From: Gnetum montanum
Lineage: Eukaryota; Streptophyta; Gnetopsida; Gnetales; Gnetaceae
Assembly: GCA_015680685.1 (NCBI GenBank)
Contig: MNCI01002932.1
Coordinates: 180,667-244,666, forward strand
DNA length: 64,000 bases
Direction: 5' to 3'
In this document: positions 11,253 through 22,641 of the stretch, piece by piece
Numbering within the stretch: the stretch's first letter is position 1
Layout of the letters: the number at the start of each line of letters is the position of its first letter
Notes under the pieces: generated by a model
The model's input: the letters and a program-made list of their open reading frames with translations, nothing else
Database searches by the model: none
Told to the model about the DNA's origin: nothing
Translations under genes and position numbers: made by a program

Positions 11253-14200
11253 ATCTCCTTTCTTGGAACGTTCGAGGCCTTACTGATAAGCTTCGACGGA
11301 AGTGAGTAGGCAACTTTATATCTAGTCTTAATTTGGCTTTTGATTTCATTCTCCTTCAAGAAATTAAGATTTCAGCCGACCTTTTATCCTATTCCACCCA
11401 TTGGTTTCTTCCTCACTCCTCACTCCTAGCGACATCCCATGCAAGTGGGAAAGGAGGTGCGGCCATTCTCCTCTCACCCTACTAGAAAACTAAAATCCTT
11501 CAAAGTGGTTCTGATTCTGGGCATAGAGTTTCCTGGGCCACCTTCTCATCCCGGCATGGCCCTTTTGGCATTTGCTCGATATATGCCCCAAATGACTCCA
11601 CAGAACGGGCTCTCCTTTGGCATGAACTTGCAACTTCTCTCCCCCCAATGCCTTGGATATTCGGAGGAGATTTTAATATGGTAGAATTTCCTCAAGATAA
11701 GCTCGGAGGGGCATTTCTTCAATTGCCCAATCTCGAGTATCAGGCCTGGTCTGCATTTAAGAAAAGATTTTACCTCTCAGACGGGGTAGACAACTCCACG
11801 TGTGTTCCCCTCCATAGATTTACTTGGAGCAATCTCCGTCTTGGGCAGGCTCGCATCTACAGCAGGTTAGATAGGTTCTATTTCTCCACCCTTTCCTTTT
11901 GGCAAGCTTTCTCTGCCACTACAGTTCATCATCATGCCACCTTATCCGACCATCTTCCTATCTCCATATCTATCAAGATTCATGGTAGCCCTGACCGACA
12001 AAAATTTCATCTTTTCAAACTACACAACAACTATTTTTCTTCCCCAACTGCCCAACTTCTTCTATCCAACCTTTGGAATGCCGAACCTAGGCCCCTAAAT
12101 CAGGTGGGTTGGATTAATTGGTGGCATCGTGCTTCATGTCGAGTGCGAAACTTTGCTCGTTCATATGGTAAGACCGTGGCTGCTCAAGCCAAACATGAAT
12201 ACAACAAAATTCACCTCACTATTGAACATCTCACTAATAAACTAGCTCAAGATCCCTTCAATACTCTAGTTCACGAGGAGCTAGCTAGAGCACGCGTTGC
12301 CTTCCAACATTGGGAAGTGTACCGAGCACAAAGTGCCTTAACTAAAAGTCGGCTCACTTGGTTAAATATTCAAGACGAACACTGTAAGGAATTTTTTAAA
12401 TATCTTAATGCTGCTTCCCCTTTGCATGCTATCGACAAAATCTCATGTGATGGTACCACCATTACTGACCACAATAGTATCCTCTCTTTTCTTAAGAACC
12501 ACTACGAAACCCTTTTTGCAGCTACCCCAATGGACATCTCTTCATTCAAGGTTGCCACCCCTGATTATCCTCACCTTATTAATCCCACTATGCTACAAAG
12601 CCTTGACGCTGATATCACTCTGGCGGAGCTATAGCAGGCTTGTTCCAAGTTAAGTCGAGGAAAGGCTCCTGGTTATGATGGGTTTCCAGTAGAATTTTTT
12701 CAAAATCATTAGGATTTGGTGGGCAGGGATCTTTTGCAGGTCATTAATGAGGCTCTCTTAACTGGTTCCCTTGGGCCCAATCTAAATCAAGGGGTAATTC
12801 GTCTCCTTCCCAAGTCTGGGGATCTAACTGATATCTCCAATTAGCGTCCCATAACTCTTCTCAATGTAGTGTATAAAATTTGGGTGAAGTGCCTTGCCTT
12901 ACGGCTGAAAAAAATTCTTGGTCAGATCATATCCCCTCAGCAAACAAGATTTGTTCCTGGTAGATACATTTTAGACAATGTGGTCGCAGCGTGAGAGGGT
13001 CTCAAGTGGGCTGAGGATGATGGACAAGATATTCTCCTAGTGAAACTAGATTATGCCAAGGCTTATGACAACATTAAGTGGGATTTTATCTTGCAGACTA
13101 TGACCAAACTTGGTTTTGGACCTAAGTTCTTGCATATGGTGAAATGCTTATTCTCAGATGCTACTGCAAGAATTGCCACTACCTTCGGCATTACCTCTCC
13201 CTTTCCAATACATAGGTCTGTGCGCCAAGGTTGTCCTCTCACCCCCTATCTCTTTATCATTGCATCAAACTTTCTTTGTCATCAAATTAACCTAGACATT
13301 CAAACTAAAGTTCTCACCGGGGTTAGCCTTTCCTCCTCTCAACAATAGCTTCTCAATATGCACTTCATCGATGACTCCTTTTTTCTAGTTCAAAACACAG
13401 CCACCAATTTGCACAGCCTCTTATCAAGGGTGGAGCAATATTGCACACTCTTAGGCTCCATACTTAATTGGAATAAATCCTCTATTTATAGCTTTAAGGG
13501 CAATTACAAACATGTGACCAACTATAATTGGAAGCAGCTTCAGGATCAAGACATTGTTAAGATTCTGGGAATCCCTTTCCACTTTAGAGGTTCAACATCT
13601 ATCCTTTGGGAGCAAGTTATTCATCGAACTCAAAAGAAACTCGACAAATGGAAAACTAAACCCCTCACACTTGTGGGTAAATACCTTGTTTGTAAGTCCA
13701 TATGCGCGTCCACCCATGTGTATTACTCTTCGTGTTGGGCTCCCTCCGAAGCTGCCTACCAGAAGTTAGAACGGTTATTCCGTGACTTTATGTGGTCCTC
13801 CAAGGATTCTCAAAAAGGCTTTCATCGTGTTGCTTGGTCTATTGTTACTCTCCCCAAGAATAAGGGTGGCTTAGGCCTTTTGAACTCCTATACGCAAGGA
13901 ATTACCCTGGTTGCTAAGTGGTTGGTACAACATTTAGATGCCTCAGATATTATAGGGACCCTCCTCCAATTAAGGCTTCATCAAGCATTTCCTAAAAATA
14001 AGCCCTTCTGGAAAGGCATCCATTTCGTTAATTGGATCCTTTCCCCCCTCACTATCATTATTCCCGGATCTCATGTTTTCAAAAGGATTTGGAGGGCCTG
14101 ACAAATTCTACACACTCACATTGACTGGACTAACATTAAAATCAACCCTACTATCCTCTCTAAAGTGTGTCCGTNNNNNNNNNNNNNNNNNNNNNNNNNN

Positions 14201-14837
14201 NNNNNNNNNNNNNNNNNNNNNNNNNNNNNNNNNNNNNNNNNNNNNNNNNNNNNNNNNNNNNNNNNNNNNNNNNNNNNNNNNNNNNNNNNNNNNNNNNNNN
14301 NNNNNNNNNNNNNNNNNNNNNNNNNNNNNNNNNNNNNNNNNNNNNNNNNNNNNNNNNNNNNNNNNNNNNNNNNNNNNNNNNNNNNNNNNNNNNNNNNNNN
14401 NNNNNNNNNNNNNNNNNNNNNNNNNNNNNNNNNNNNNNNNNNNNNNNNNNNNNNNNNNNNNNNNNNNNNNNNNNNNNNNNNNNNNNNNNNNNNNNNNNNN
14501 NNNNNNNNNNNNNNNNNNNNNNNNNNNNNNNNNNNNNNNNNNNNNNNNNNNNNNNNNNNNNNNNNNNNNNTGGCAGTGGGCTTCTAAAGCTTTTCCATCA
14601 TACAAGCTATCTCAAGAGGATGCCGAATTCAGATTCTTGAACATTACTTCTACTAATCTTAATTTTCCGTGGAAAGTTATTAGGCCTACTATTTTATATT
14701 ATATTTGGAAGCAAAGATGCAATGTTCTATTTCAAAAGACAGAGTATTCTAACAAATGTTTGCTTACCAGGTTGGAGAAGTTGCAGATCTTTCGCCTCAC
14801 CTATTTTCAACTCATATCTCAAGCATCCAAGTTTTAG
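11249..14837 (+). pseudogene. LINE1 ORF2: endonuclease and reverse transcriptase
   Basis: ORF2 nicks target DNA and primes reverse transcription there. The ATG at 11249 overlaps the ORF1 stop as ATGA. Endonuclease motifs in order: WNVRGL, LLQEIKIS, YAPND, GGDFNM (about 11660), SRLDRFY and LSDHLPI (about 11945). RT motifs follow: GKAPGYDGFPVEFF, RPITLLN, VKLDYAKAYD (about 13045), RQGCPLTPYLF, and HFIDDS at about 13363 in place of the usual FADD. After the N gap, IRPTILYYIWKQRCNVLFQ is the C-terminal segment. About eight stops interrupt it, but the frame stays the same from 11249 to 14101. Most stops sit where family members have Trp (for example N-stop-RP for NWRP), so single transitions explain them. 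Confidence 0.87.
14175..14570. other. assembly gap of 396 N inside LINE1 ORF2
   Basis: An uninterrupted run of N. By comparison with LINE2 (about 20980-21430) and the 47 kb fragment, the missing part should hold the end of the RT-adjacent region and the zinc-binding domain. The gap length may be only an estimate, so the frame after it is unreliable. Confidence 0.95.
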
Positions 14838-15207
14838 ACAGTCATCAATTGGTTCATCTCCTGCAGCTATGGGAAAGACCTATGTGTTTTAGTTACACTT
14901 AGCATCAGTAATCTCTGCAAGGAAGTTTTCCCTTTTTATTATGTGGATTCACCATTGGAATTCTCTCTATCCTTAATTGAGAGCTCTTTGCCTCATCTAA
15001 TTCTATGTCATTCTATTTTGTAACAAGCGAGTCTGCGTGGACATTTGGTTGTGCCCCAACTTGGGGTACCTCCCTAATACTTGTCTATTTCTAAGGTGTT
15101 TCCCGAGTGTCATTCACGATGCTCTAAGTTTTCCCTTTCCTTTAACCCTATGACTTATTCAAGTTGTTGTAATTGATGCACCTTTAATTTCAATAAAACT
15201 TCTTTTC

Positions 15208-15222
15208 GGGGTCCAACACCCC
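15208..15222 (+). other. GC-rich terminal hairpin of LINE1
   Basis: GGGGTCCAACACCCC can fold as a 5-bp stem (GGGGT/ACCCC) with a 5-base loop, nine bases before the downstream target duplication. The two LINE 3' fragments carry a decayed version, GGTCTGACACCC (near 2818 and 48076). Its position suggests the element's RT recognises this end, and there is no poly(A) tract. The role is inference. Confidence 0.5.
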
Positions 15223-15246
15223 ACACCCCCCTCCATTACCTTTGAA

Positions 15247-17300
15247 TATCGGCATGGAGCACATAGCACCATTGGGCATCTAAGTTATTATCTGGTACCT
15301 TCATAACTCGGCCATCATTGAAAAAAGTTAAATGATCACACCGTGCAAAAATCATATAAGAGATCGATGCAAGAACCTTAATCCATGCATCTAGTTTGAG
15401 GGTTGCATAATAGAACCAAACAATGAAACCCAGAACATACCCAGAACATACATTCCAGCTACAATAGATAACAAAACAAAATAAAATTGACTGGTACGAT
15501 GTCCAGAAATGACAATTGAATACTTAAATTTTGGTGCACAGGAAGCGTAACTGCTGTCGTCGAACATCTCATAATTAAGGCCACATTCATCTCGATATTC
15601 GGGCCGAAATATCGCAATATCAATTTAGTCGGTACTCGCGTAATCTGCGAAATAAATAAATGCTAAGTGAAAAAGAAGTCAAACCACAGAGACAGTGAGC
15701 GTGCAAATACCCAAGGCAGGGTTTCCCTGCCCACTGAAAACCATTGATCTTTATTATATTTTGGACCGACCCCGTAAGCGCACCCAGCGAGGTAAGATCC
15801 TTTGTCCATACAAAAATTAATAAATGACGGGAGCTTGTAACAGCATAGCAGAATGCATGATCCCGGACTGCAGAACGTGCACAAATGGCATCCAGCGGGA
15901 TTTTCCATGGACGATTGCTCCCTCAATATTTTAATTTTATATAATACAAAATAAAAACTTAAATCTAAAGCTGTAAATTCCACTGGAATTAGTAGAAGAG
16001 CATTCAACGTTCTCAACTTCTGTTGAAATTCACAGAAGAGTCTTCATACGTCTGTCTGTGTGTGGATGAATACTCCAAAATCAAAGCTAAACACGTTCAA
16101 GTACCCTAACCGTCCAGCCGTTTTGCATATCAAAATTTGGACTTCATTGCGTATTCATGTTGCGTGACAAAAAGGTAAACTCCTCACTAGTACTCATATC
16201 CTGTGATACAAGTTTCCACTGGAATCTTGGGCTGTCAGGTAAGCATGCAATGCAAAATGTGAGGTGAGTGTTGCAGACGATGCTATTATACAAGACAACA
16301 CTAAATTCTTTTCTTTAATCCTAACCACACTGCTGCTCCAGCATTAAATGTAAACCAAATAAGGAAGAGCAAGAACGCAAAAAGATTATGTACAATGAAA
16401 AACGGAAAACAATTTTGTATATAAGAAGGAACCGTTTTATGTCACAAAACACACGAAAATCTTCGAGCAGATAAATAAAATGAAAACATTTCAACAAAAT
16501 TTACTTACCTCGTGTTACGACTGAAGCTTTTAAAGGTACGGAGCATCATATCTATTGCATCATACCGAAATCTCACTTGAATAAACTAATCAAACGAACC
16601 AATAGCAACTCCGAAAACCAAGATGATAAGCTAAGAGTTAAAAAGCTCCAGTGTACATAAAACGGTGAGGAAACTAAGATATGTAAAATTCGCAGAAGAA
16701 AAAGCGCATATAAACAATACTAGTAAACCCAGCCCAAGGTTGTCCCCGTGGTCTATGTTAAGTTTTGTTTTTTGCCGGAAAGGCCAAAAGGCTAAAACAG
16801 AGAAATTTGGCAGCCCTAGGAATCCTTTAAACAATTTCTTCCGAACAGAGGAGAAAATCCTATCTAGATATAAGCCAGATCCTACTATGAGCCTTAAAGG
16901 ACAAAGTATCCGACAAGAGAGGAAGCTAGGGCGTCAAGTCGAGGATACAATTGCATAATCAAAAGAAAGCCTAAAATTGCTGAAGCGCAGCAACAAAGAG
17001 CGTGCAGACTTACGAAAATCAGTAAAACCTGAATCACACATACAGAAGCGAATATGTAGACTGGGAAGAGTTTTGAAAAAAGAAACGAAAGAAAAATGAT
17101 AAGAGAATGAAATAAAATGATGATTACCTGAAGAGAGTAAGGATCCGATGCTGCAGAAAAATGGTACCGATTTGGAGGCAAAAATAAAGATTCAGCGACC
17201 GACAAGCAATCACAGATGAAAATAAACAGGCAACACATTTTCGTCGCAAAAACAATGCCGTTATGGAGTTAATGGTTTGCATGATCATTATTTTTTTCGG
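15247..17300 (-). other. low-copy-looking region with candidate minus-strand exons
   Basis: This is the only long stretch with no similarity to the mobile elements here, and its base composition is less AT-rich. Minus-strand splice signals are good. A candidate first exon starts at ATG 17238-17236 (MCCLFIFICDCLSVAESLF), hydrophobic at its N-terminus, and ends at the donor CAG|GTAATC (17128). A 77-nt exon (16585-16509) lies between an AG and the strong donor GAG|GTAAGT and reads FIQVRFRYDAIDMMLRTFKS. A third candidate starts after TTTATTTCGCAG at 15644 and reaches a stop within a few codons. I recognise no family. It could be the 5' part of a host gene, a small gene or chance. Confidence 0.3.
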
Positions 17301-17639
17301 AATTTTTTTTGCTAATAGAAGTTTGAGAAAAATGAATGAGAAATGGTTGAATCATAAAGTTTTTATGCATCATCAATGTAATACTTTTATCACTTAGGAA
17401 TGAAAAGTGGATTTTGATCCTATTCTTTTAATTACTATGAAGTTCTCTGTTGAATTGAATTAAAAAATCTCTCTTAATTTTTCAATATGTTAAAAGTGAA
17501 ATTGTTAGCGGCATTGGCACAATCATAAAGATAGAGTCAAAAACATTCGTAATGCGTGTAATGTATATGTAATTTTGTAGAGATTAATTTACAGTAAAGA
17601 AAAATAGAATTAAAACATAAACATGTTAATGGATGTTTT
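17301..17639. other. AT-rich stretch, probable 5' remnant of LINE2
   Basis: Very AT-rich and without ORFs. It lies between the low-copy-looking region and the first recognisable LINE2 ORF1 residues, and may hold the decayed LINE2 5' end, but no boundary or target duplication can be seen. Confidence 0.3.
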
Positions 17640-18130
17640 TCCGAGAAAACTACATACTATAATTTTGCGGATGGTGTAACTATTGTCGTTGTGAAGGTCA
17701 TGTTATTGAAATCTATCTTATTTCTAACAAAAAAGTTGTTTTTGAGGAAAAAAACAAACAAACAATGCTAGTTTTCAACAAGCACATATGAAATCTTCTT
17801 CAACAAGTTCTCAACCTTTTACTAATTCTTTTAATTTTAAATATAATAATAAACTCTTAATATTTAAAAAGAATTTCTTTTTAGAAAAAAAAAAGAGAAA
17901 ATTTTAGAGAGGAGCAATAATAGAAATATTGATGCAAATAAATTTTACTTAGTTTAACACAAAAAGAAAAGGCCTACAAACACTGCTTTTAATTTAAATA
18001 CCTCAAAGATATCTCATTCTCTTTCAACTTCTAGTATTGTTACAAATGTTTTTTTATCACATAATGGTTTTTTACTTATTAGTGACATGGATTGTAACAC
18101 AAATGCTAAGCTTGAAAAATCAAAGATGAG
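17640..18130 (+). pseudogene. LINE2 ORF1 remnant with CCHC knuckle
   Basis: Around 17650-17720 the plus strand encodes CNYCRCEGHVIEIY, aligning with the LINE1 knuckle CSYCHRAEHHISAC (final Cys changed to Tyr). The preceding residues match the LINE1 segment GGKLFTQKVDY loosely. The rest is full of stops and A/T runs. LINE2 is thus an older copy of a LINE1-like family. Confidence 0.6.
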
Positions 18131-18244
18131 GGCTTCCTCCCCCACATCTCATTGTTAGTTTTATTGTAGCATGTTTGAGGCCTTTTTGATAAGTCCCAAG
18201 CAAAAATTGTTGAAGACTATTATTTAAATTGACATTTTTCTCTA

Positions 18245-21200
18245 GATTTCTTTTCTTGCAAGAAATTAAGATTTCAGTGTATGATATTAGTTTTGTTGAT
18301 AAATGCATTTTAAAAAACTACACTATTATTTCTACTACTCATGAAGTTAATAAAGGAGATATTGTTATTCTTGTTAATAAAAATTAGATTGAAAAAGTTT
18401 CGAATTCTTGTTTTGATAACATTAGAAGAGTTATTTGGATTACTTATCATAATGAAAAAGGAGACTTTGGATTATGTACTATTTATGTTCTTGATAATTT
18501 GAAAGATCGATCAGAGGTTTGGAAATATCTTTTCTCTTTGCCTAAAGTTTCTTAGATTAGTAGAGGTGATTTCAATAGGGTTAAAAGTAATTTAGATAAA
18601 CATGATGGTCTTCCTCTTAATATGTCTTCCCAAGAAAAAGAAGATTGATGCAATTTTTTAAAAAAATTATTTTCTTTCTAATGTTAGCTCTTTATTTCCA
18701 CATTATTCAAATGAGCAGCATTATACTTGGTGTAATAATCAACAAGAAAATGATAGAATTTCTTGTTGACTTGATAGATTTCACATCTCTAATGTTTTCT
18801 TTTAGAAGCCTATAAGGAAAATAGAAGTGCATACAAATGGTGCTTTACTAGACTATTTTTTATTAGCATTTTTATGTCTAGAATTACTTCTTCTTTTTTT
18901 CAAAAGCATAGGATTTTTCATGTGAATACTAGTATGTTCACAGGACCTAGTGGAAAAAATATTTTGAAGTCTTTATCAAATGTAGAAAAAAAAAGCCTAT
19001 TGTTAATATTCATTAGATTGATTGGTGGTGGCAAATGACTTGTAGAGTCAAAAATTCTACTAGATGCTTTGAAAAATAATTTGCTAAGTGTAAGAATCAA
19101 GTTGAAGAAGATCTTACAGGATCTGCAAAGAAAATGCAAATTCTTTGAGAGAAAAATCCCTTTGATTTTAAAACTCAAAAAGTGTTGGCTAAAAAACATT
19201 ATGCTCAACAATGTTTGGATGATTTTGAAGCCAAAAGTGCTCTTATTAGAAGTCATATAGGTTGGTTAAAAATTGAAGATGAACCTTGTAAAAAAAGTTT
19301 TAAATTTCTAAAAGGAAAAGATTAAGTACCCAAATTGGAATCATTTTATATAAATAATTTCATCATTATAAATCTTGAGACTATTAATAATTTTGTAGCT
19401 AACCATTTTTCTTTTGAAGGTTTTAGTAAGGAATCCTTCAAGGCCTCTAGTACACATATTCCTCATCATATAATAGAAACACATCACAATATTCTTGAAG
19501 TTGAAATTATAGTGGAAGAAATCAAAGTAGTGCCCTTTAGTTTAATAGATGGTAAAGCTCCAATTTTTGATGGTTTTCCAATTGAATTTTTAAACAAGAA
19601 TTAGGACTTCATTGGAGATTATCTCTTTTATGTTTTCTAAGAAGCCATTAAAAAAGCTTCTCCTGGTAAAAATATTAATAAAGGTATTAGTCATCTTCTT
19701 TCTATGAATGAAGATCTTCAACATATTGGTAATTAGAGGCCTACTACTCTTTTAAACAATATTTATAAAATTTTAGCTAATTGCATGGCTTGCCAAATTC
19801 AAAAAGTTATTAAAAATATCATCAAACCTTAATATACTAGTTTTGTTAAAGGTAGACATATCTTAAATAATGTTACTATAGCTTGGGAGGGAATGCAATG
19901 GGCTTCAAATACTAACCAAGATATTACTTGTATTAAGTTAGATTATGCCAAATCATATGATAGGATTGAATAGAGTTTCATTATTTCTTATCTCTATAAA
20001 CTAAAATTTGATAATTATTTTATTCATCTTGTTCATACCTTTCTCAGTAATTTTAATGCTCAAACTGCTACTAATTTTGGATTAAGTTCCTTCTTTTCTC
20101 TTCAATGGTCAATTCGTCAAGGTTGTCCTCTAGCTTTCTATCTATTTATTATTTTTGTAGACTTTCTTTCACATAATGTACACTGATTTATAAAGGAATA
20201 TCATTAAGAAAATTTTAATTGATGATCAAGGTATGTAACTATTTAACAAGCACTTTGCAAATGATTCTTTTTTATGATCAATGATTTTCTACAACATTAA
20301 TACTCTTTTAGCTAGAGTGAAGAATTACTGTATATTATTTAGCTTTTGGATCAATTAGCAAAAATATTTTATTTATTATAATGGCAATATTGATAAGTGA
20401 ATTACTCTTAGGCCTTAGAAAATTTTGAAAAATATTATGTCTTTAAGATTTTAGGAATACCTTTTTATTTTAAACATAATTTTACTATTTTGTTGAATTA
20501 TGTGGCTAATAAAATTAAAAAGAAGCTTAATAAATGAAAGAGAAAAAGCTCATCTTTGTTGGCAAAGTTTTAGTTATTAAGCAAATGCTTTAATTAACTC
20601 ATGTTTATTACTTTGGTTTTTGGACTCCTTCTAAAACTTCTTATGATATAATTGATCATATTATTTATTAGTTTCTTTGGTCTGCTAAGCACCATAGAAA
20701 AAGTTTTTCCAAAGTTGTTTAGGATATTTGCACTAGTAGCAAGAAAGATAGGGGACTTAGCCTCATTAATTATTATAATTAGGATATTTCTCTTACTTTT
20801 AAATGGATTGCAAATTAAGTTAATGGAGACGATGTTTGTATAATCTTTTTAACAAATAGACTTATATAAGAAAAACCTAAGATAATAACAATTTGTATTG
20901 TAATAACTTTCTTTGTTGTTTTCTTTTTCTTTAGTCCAATTTTGTTTCTAATTCTATAATATTTAAACAAATTTGGAAGACATGGTGCAAACTTAGTAAA
21001 TTGCGAAATTGTAATCATATTCTAGTTTTAGAAGATATGTTTAAGCAAAATAGCCCATGGTGACTTCCTTTTAATGAAGAAGCTTAGATTACTTATGCAT
21101 CTAGATTGTGTACCACTTGCAGAAAATTTGATATCACCACAATTTATTGTCTACGTATGTATGATAGATGGAGTACTTTGAATGAAGCTTATAGCCTCTA

Positions 21201-21626
21201 TGGTTTGAATAGAAAGAGAAAAAAGAATTTTACAAAATTAATTTCTAATCTTAAGAATTTATTAAAAGTTGACAATAATTTGCATCAAACTTTTCCAAAT
21301 ACTTTTTGGAGGGATGTCAAATCTATTTTTCCTTTTAATTCAAAAGTTACTTATAAGATTATTATCAAGAATGATTTTATTCATAAAAAATTCAATAATG
21401 CTTGGAAACTACAATTATTATTGCACTTTTGGATGCAAAAAAATCAATGATATTTGAAGAGCTTCTACATTTCCTAAAATTCATTTTCTATAGTATCTTA
21501 TTCATCAAGGTATTCCTATTGATACTCATCTTAAACATATGATAAATGTTTTTTTCCCAGTATCCTCTTTATAGAAGTCAAGACTCATTTTCTCATGTTT
21601 TTTTTTTTGAGTATCTTGTTGCCTAG
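18245..21626 (+). pseudogene. LINE2 ORF2 remnant: endonuclease, RT and start of zf-RVT
   Basis: A heavily decayed relative of LINE1 ORF2, readable in pieces. The endonuclease shows FLQEIKIS (about 18260) and RGDFNRV (about 18560). The RT shows GKAPIFDGFPIEFL (19553), RPTTLLNNIYKILA, KGRHILNNVTIAWEGMQWA, IKLDYAKSYD (19935), SIRQGCPLAFYLF (about 20110), HFANDS (about 20250, one catalytic Asp lost) and KILGIPFYF. From 20950 to 21560 it covers the part hidden by the N gap in LINE1, ending in a segment aligning with KIWNAT-PSKIRHF-YLIHQ. It is cut at 21626 by element A and resumes at 31983. Confidence 0.8.
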
Positions 21627-22481
21627 TGATGAATCACCATTTTGTGTCGACCGTGATGTTGAGTATGTGACGTTGGGGCTATTACGTTGCATATGTGACA
21701 TTGGGGCCTGGATCCAACATCAGATGTTTGATGTCGGGGTATATACCCTAAGTCTATAAATACCACACTTGGGCTATAGTTTTCATCATGATAGTTTAGA
21801 TTTTCTAGTCAGAGTAGTGAAGCCCTTGCAATTTATTTCCCTCAGAGTTAGAATGTTTTCAAAATGCTTGTAGAAGAAGTCTAAAGTGTGTATGGTTCTT
21901 TGTTTGAGCATTGACGTACCTGAGCCCAACAGTGTGATGGAACTAAAACGAACTCTTTTGGCAATCCTTGTAGCACTGAGAATAGCTTAATATTTTCTTT
22001 ATTGCATTTTACTTTCTTGTTCGGTACTTTAATGCATTTCATTAAGAAATTTATTTCTAGTAATTAATGAACACGAGCGCAACCACTTTGAGCATTCATA
22101 TAGTACTTGGTAACCTAGTAATGCTAAACATTTAGTAGCCTAGTAGTGTTATATGTGTTTAGGAAAGTAGGGCAGTTACTTGTGTTAGGCTAGCTAGACA
22201 ATAGACATTAGTTTTCAATCTACTCTACCTGTATTCTTTTGGTAGGCAATTACATCTATAAAATATAAAGCAAAAAAAATTCATATACCTTAATTACACT
22301 TAAACCATACCCTTGAGCCTCACAAGTGTAGTTGGAAAGACAACAAATGTTCTCAACATCATTTCACTTCCTAGAGAAACTAGTGTATGAGATAACTATA
22401 GTTCCATGGAATTTGATTGGATCGAGCATAATGCCTTAGTGATTTGTATGGTTGGGCGTAGTGGTACCTCACCACTCATCA
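21627..22481 (+). repeat. 5' LTR of element A
   Basis: 855 bp, beginning TGATGAATCACC and ending CCACTCATCA. A TATA box (TATAAATACC) lies at 21755-21764. Upstream, U3 carries several TGACGTTGGGG / TGACATTGGGG repeats (about 21650-21745). The downstream half shares the CTTGGTAACCTAGTAATGC and GTTGGGCGTAGTGG segments with all other LTRs of this family in the window. Confidence 0.93.
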
Positions 22482-22500
22482 TTGGTGCCATTGCCAAGGA
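22482..22500 (+). promoter_or_regulatory. primer binding site of element A
   Basis: TTGGTGCCATTGCCAAGGA directly follows the 5' LTR, where the tRNA primer pairs for minus-strand synthesis. It resembles the TTGGCGCCGTTGCC-type primer sites of Athila/Tat elements. Elements B and C have the same site in mirror position (46262-46283, 56158-56179). Confidence 0.8.
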
Positions 22501-22641
22501 CCTTTTTCTTGTTTTTTACGCTATCTAGGATCTAGTAAAAGTATTTAAATCATTGGAACAAACTTGAGAGTCATATCGCATTTTATAATTACTACATCAA
22601 ATTCTTAGAGCACACTGTGATTTTTATTTTGCCAATCGACA

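Larger units (their letters stand above)
9978..15231 (+). mobile_element. LINE1: nearly complete L1-like LINE with target-site duplication
   Basis: The element carries ORF1, ORF2 and a 3' UTR in one orientation. It is bounded by imperfect 15-bp direct repeats, TCCATTATCTTTGGA (9963-9977) and TCCATTACCTTTGAA (15232-15246), differing by two transitions as expected of an aged target duplication. The 5' UTR is about 180 bp. The 3' UTR has AATAAA near 15191, but the element ends in a GC-rich hairpin, not a poly(A) run. An N gap at 14175-14570 hides part of ORF2. A decayed relative (LINE2) lies downstream in the same orientation. Confidence 0.85.

Noticed and set aside
11439-11684. Plus-strand ORF inside LINE1
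   Set aside because: It is out of frame with ORF2, whose endonuclease motifs run through in the adjoining frame.
14073-14837. Long ORFs on both strands across 14100-14840
   Set aside because: Most of their length is N; only the LINE1 ORF2 parts either side of the gap are real.
15714-15732. GGCAGGG-CCCTGCC inverted repeat as a terminator or small RNA hairpin
   Set aside because: A short stem with no supporting context in a plant sequence; chance is enough.
22482-22500. tRNA gene
   Set aside because: It is only a primer binding site; no cloverleaf or A and B boxes are present.
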